NCBI GenBank assembly: GCA_002440945.1
Contig: DJWG01000048.1
Location: 1-7,300 of the forward strand
From: Rhodobacteraceae bacterium UBA6236
GTDB lineage: Bacteria; Pseudomonadota; Alphaproteobacteria; Rhodobacterales; Rhodobacteraceae
DNA: 7,300 nucleotides
Reading direction: 5' to 3'
The first letter of the stretch is position 1, and each line of letters starts with the position of its first letter. The position numbers and the translations under genes were made by a program. The notes under the pieces are model-generated. The model was not told the DNA's origin. It ran no database searches and saw only the letters and a list, made by a program, of their open reading frames with translations. Shown here piece after piece: positions 6,246 to 7,300 of the stretch.

Positions 6246-7210
6246 CCGTCGCGGTTCTGGGTGCCGGGGCCTTCGGGACGGCGCTGGCGGTGGCGCTCAC
6301 GCTTGGCGGGCGCAAGGTCATGCTTTGGGCCCGCGATGCGGATCATGTTGCCGAAATGCAGAGCAGCCGCCGCAATGACCGCCGTCTGCCGGGCGTGGAT
6401 CTGCCCCCGGGGCTGGAAGTGACCGCGGACCTTGGCGAGGTGACGGCGCCGACGCTGCTGTTGGCGGTGCCGATGCAGCAGACGGGCGGGTTTGTCGCCG
6501 CGCATCGTGCCGTTCTCCAGGACCGCGATCTGGTGGCCTGCGCCAAGGGAATGGACCTGAAGACCCTGCAAGGACCGGTGGCAGAGTTGACCGCCGCCCA
6601 ACTGGGGGGCAGCGTCGCGATTCTGACGGGGCCGAGCTTTGCCGCCGATATCGCCCGGGGCCTGCCCACCGCCCTGACGCTGGCCTGCGCCGATGACAAG
6701 GCCGCCGAACGGTTGCAGGATCTGTTGTCCACCACGACGCTCAGGCTTTACCGCAGCGACGATACGCTGGGGGCCGAACTGGGCGGGGCGCTGAAGAACG
6801 TCATTGCCATCGCCGCTGGGATCGTGATCGGCGCGGATCTGGGCCATTCGGCCCGGGCGGCGCTGATGACACGGGGTTTTGCCGAAATGGTCAGGCTGGC
6901 CTCGGCGCTGGGGGCGCGGGCCGATACGCTGATGGGGCTGTCGGGCTTTGGCGATCTGGTGCTGACCTGCACTTCGGACCAATCGCGCAATTTCCGCTAT
7001 GGCAAGGCGCTGGGATCAGGGGCGCCTTGGGATGCCAACGTCACCGTCGAAGGCGCCGCCACCGCACAGGCCGTGGCGCGGCTCGCAGCCGCGAAAGGCA
7101 TCGACATGCCGATCTGCACCATGGTCGCCGCGCTGATCGAACGAAAGATTGCCGTTGAAGATGCCGTTTCCGCGCTGATGGCGCGCCCATTGAAGAAGGA
7201 AATCCCCTGA
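6242..7210 (+). CDS. gpsA: Glycerol-3-phosphate dehydrogenase [NAD(P)+] GpsA
   Basis: GpsA reduces dihydroxyacetone phosphate to sn-glycerol 3-phosphate with NAD(P)H, providing the backbone of phospholipids; it is cytosolic. The 322-residue product has the normal length. The Rossmann loop GAGAFG is at 7-12, the N-x-x-x-LPG segment at 45-51, and the cofactor/substrate segment AKGMD at 101-105. GPSFA is at 130-134 and the catalytic Lys185 in GGALKN. Substrate-binding residues appear in GFGDLVLTC (235-243, Asp238), SRN (248-250) and EGAAT (270-274). The start overlaps the tsaD stop (ATGA, 6242-6245), and its own stop overlaps the next start (TGATG, 7208-7212). All motifs are intact, and composition matches the neighbours. 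Confidence 0.97.
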   Translation: MTVAVLGAGAFGTALAVALTLGGRKVMLWARDADHVAEMQSSRRNDRRLPGVDLPPGLEVTADLGEVTAPTLLLAVPMQQTGGFVAAHRAVLQDRDLVACAKGMDLKTLQGPVAELTAAQLGGSVAILTGPSFAADIARGLPTALTLACADDKAAERLQDLLSTTTLRLYRSDDTLGAELGGALKNVIAIAAGIVIGADLGHSARAALMTRGFAEMVRLASALGARADTLMGLSGFGDLVLTCTSDQSRNFRYGKALGSGAPWDANVTVEGAATAQAVARLAAAKGIDMPICTMVAALIERKIAVEDAVSALMARPLKKEIP

Positions 7211-7300
7211 TGCTCTATGCCGTTATCTGCCGTGACAAGCCCGGCCACCTGCAAACCCGGCTCGATACCCGCGCGGCCCATCTGGCCTATATCGAAAAGA
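7210..7300 (+). CDS. YciI-family protein (N-terminal part, cut by window edge)
   Basis: Thirty residues are visible, beginning [12 protein letters not shown] and continuing through RAAHLAYIEK. This is the opening of the small YciI/YCII ferredoxin-like family (about 95 residues in full): a first beta strand, a charged turn with DKPG, then a helix with the R-x-x-H-L-x-Y/F pattern. The family's biochemical role is mostly unknown; some members are dehalogenase- or isomerase-like with a conserved His-Asp pair. The ATG overlaps the gpsA stop, and AAGGAA lies 8 bases upstream, so it belongs to the tsaD–gpsA operon. A YciI gene after gpsA is, as I recall, common in alphaproteobacteria, which supports the call. 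Confidence 0.8.
   Translation, partial: MLYAVICRDKPGHLQTRLDTRAAHLAYIEK

Noticed and set aside
5954..6982. A 342-codon open frame on the minus strand
   Set aside because: Antisense to tsaD and gpsA, both of which have all their catalytic motifs. The translation is Gln/Arg/His-rich as expected of a shadow frame.

Overview
This is a GC-rich window (by eye roughly two-thirds G+C) that reads as chromosomal DNA of a Rhodobacteraceae-type alphaproteobacterium (Rhodobacter/Paracoccus relatives). The evidence is a hemD–mic60–hemY cluster divergent from tsaD–gpsA–yciI, a typically alphaproteobacterial set, and a short PomA-like MotA of the kind known from Rhodobacter sphaeroides. No insertion sequence, phage gene, CRISPR array or rRNA is visible. 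No stretch over about 130 bases lacks a gene.

Layout. (1) Positions 1-1188, minus strand: a flagellar stator operon, motA (complete) then motB (cut by the window start), behind a near-consensus sigma-54 promoter. (2) Positions 1189-1468: that promoter, a strong hairpin, a complete tRNA-Thr(CGT) gene on the minus strand, and a short spacer with a weak hairpin. (3) Positions 1469-5070, minus strand: hemD (uroporphyrinogen-III synthase), an alphaproteobacterial Mic60/mitofilin homologue, and hemY (membrane-anchored TPR protein) with a four-cysteine zinc-ribbon motif near its C-terminus. (4) Positions 5071-5150: divergent intergenic region. (5) Positions 5151-7300, plus strand: tsaD, gpsA and the start of a YciI-family gene, with overlapping stop and start codons.

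How the parts work together. HemD makes uroporphyrinogen III, the branch-point tetrapyrrole. HemY is a membrane protein long associated with late tetrapyrrole synthesis. Mic60 is a membrane-shaping protein. Their clustering links heme/bacteriochlorophyll precursor synthesis with membrane architecture. TsaD (tRNA t6A modification) and GpsA (glycerol-3-phosphate supply for phospholipids) form an ordinary housekeeping operon.

I found no wholly new system. The points most worth a second look are the sigma-54 site ahead of motAB, the His/Gly-rich leader of MotB, the LapB-like zinc ribbon on HemY, and the hemD–mic60–hemY linkage. Several starts were moved from the longest reading frame because ribosome-binding sites and family alignments favour a downstream codon.
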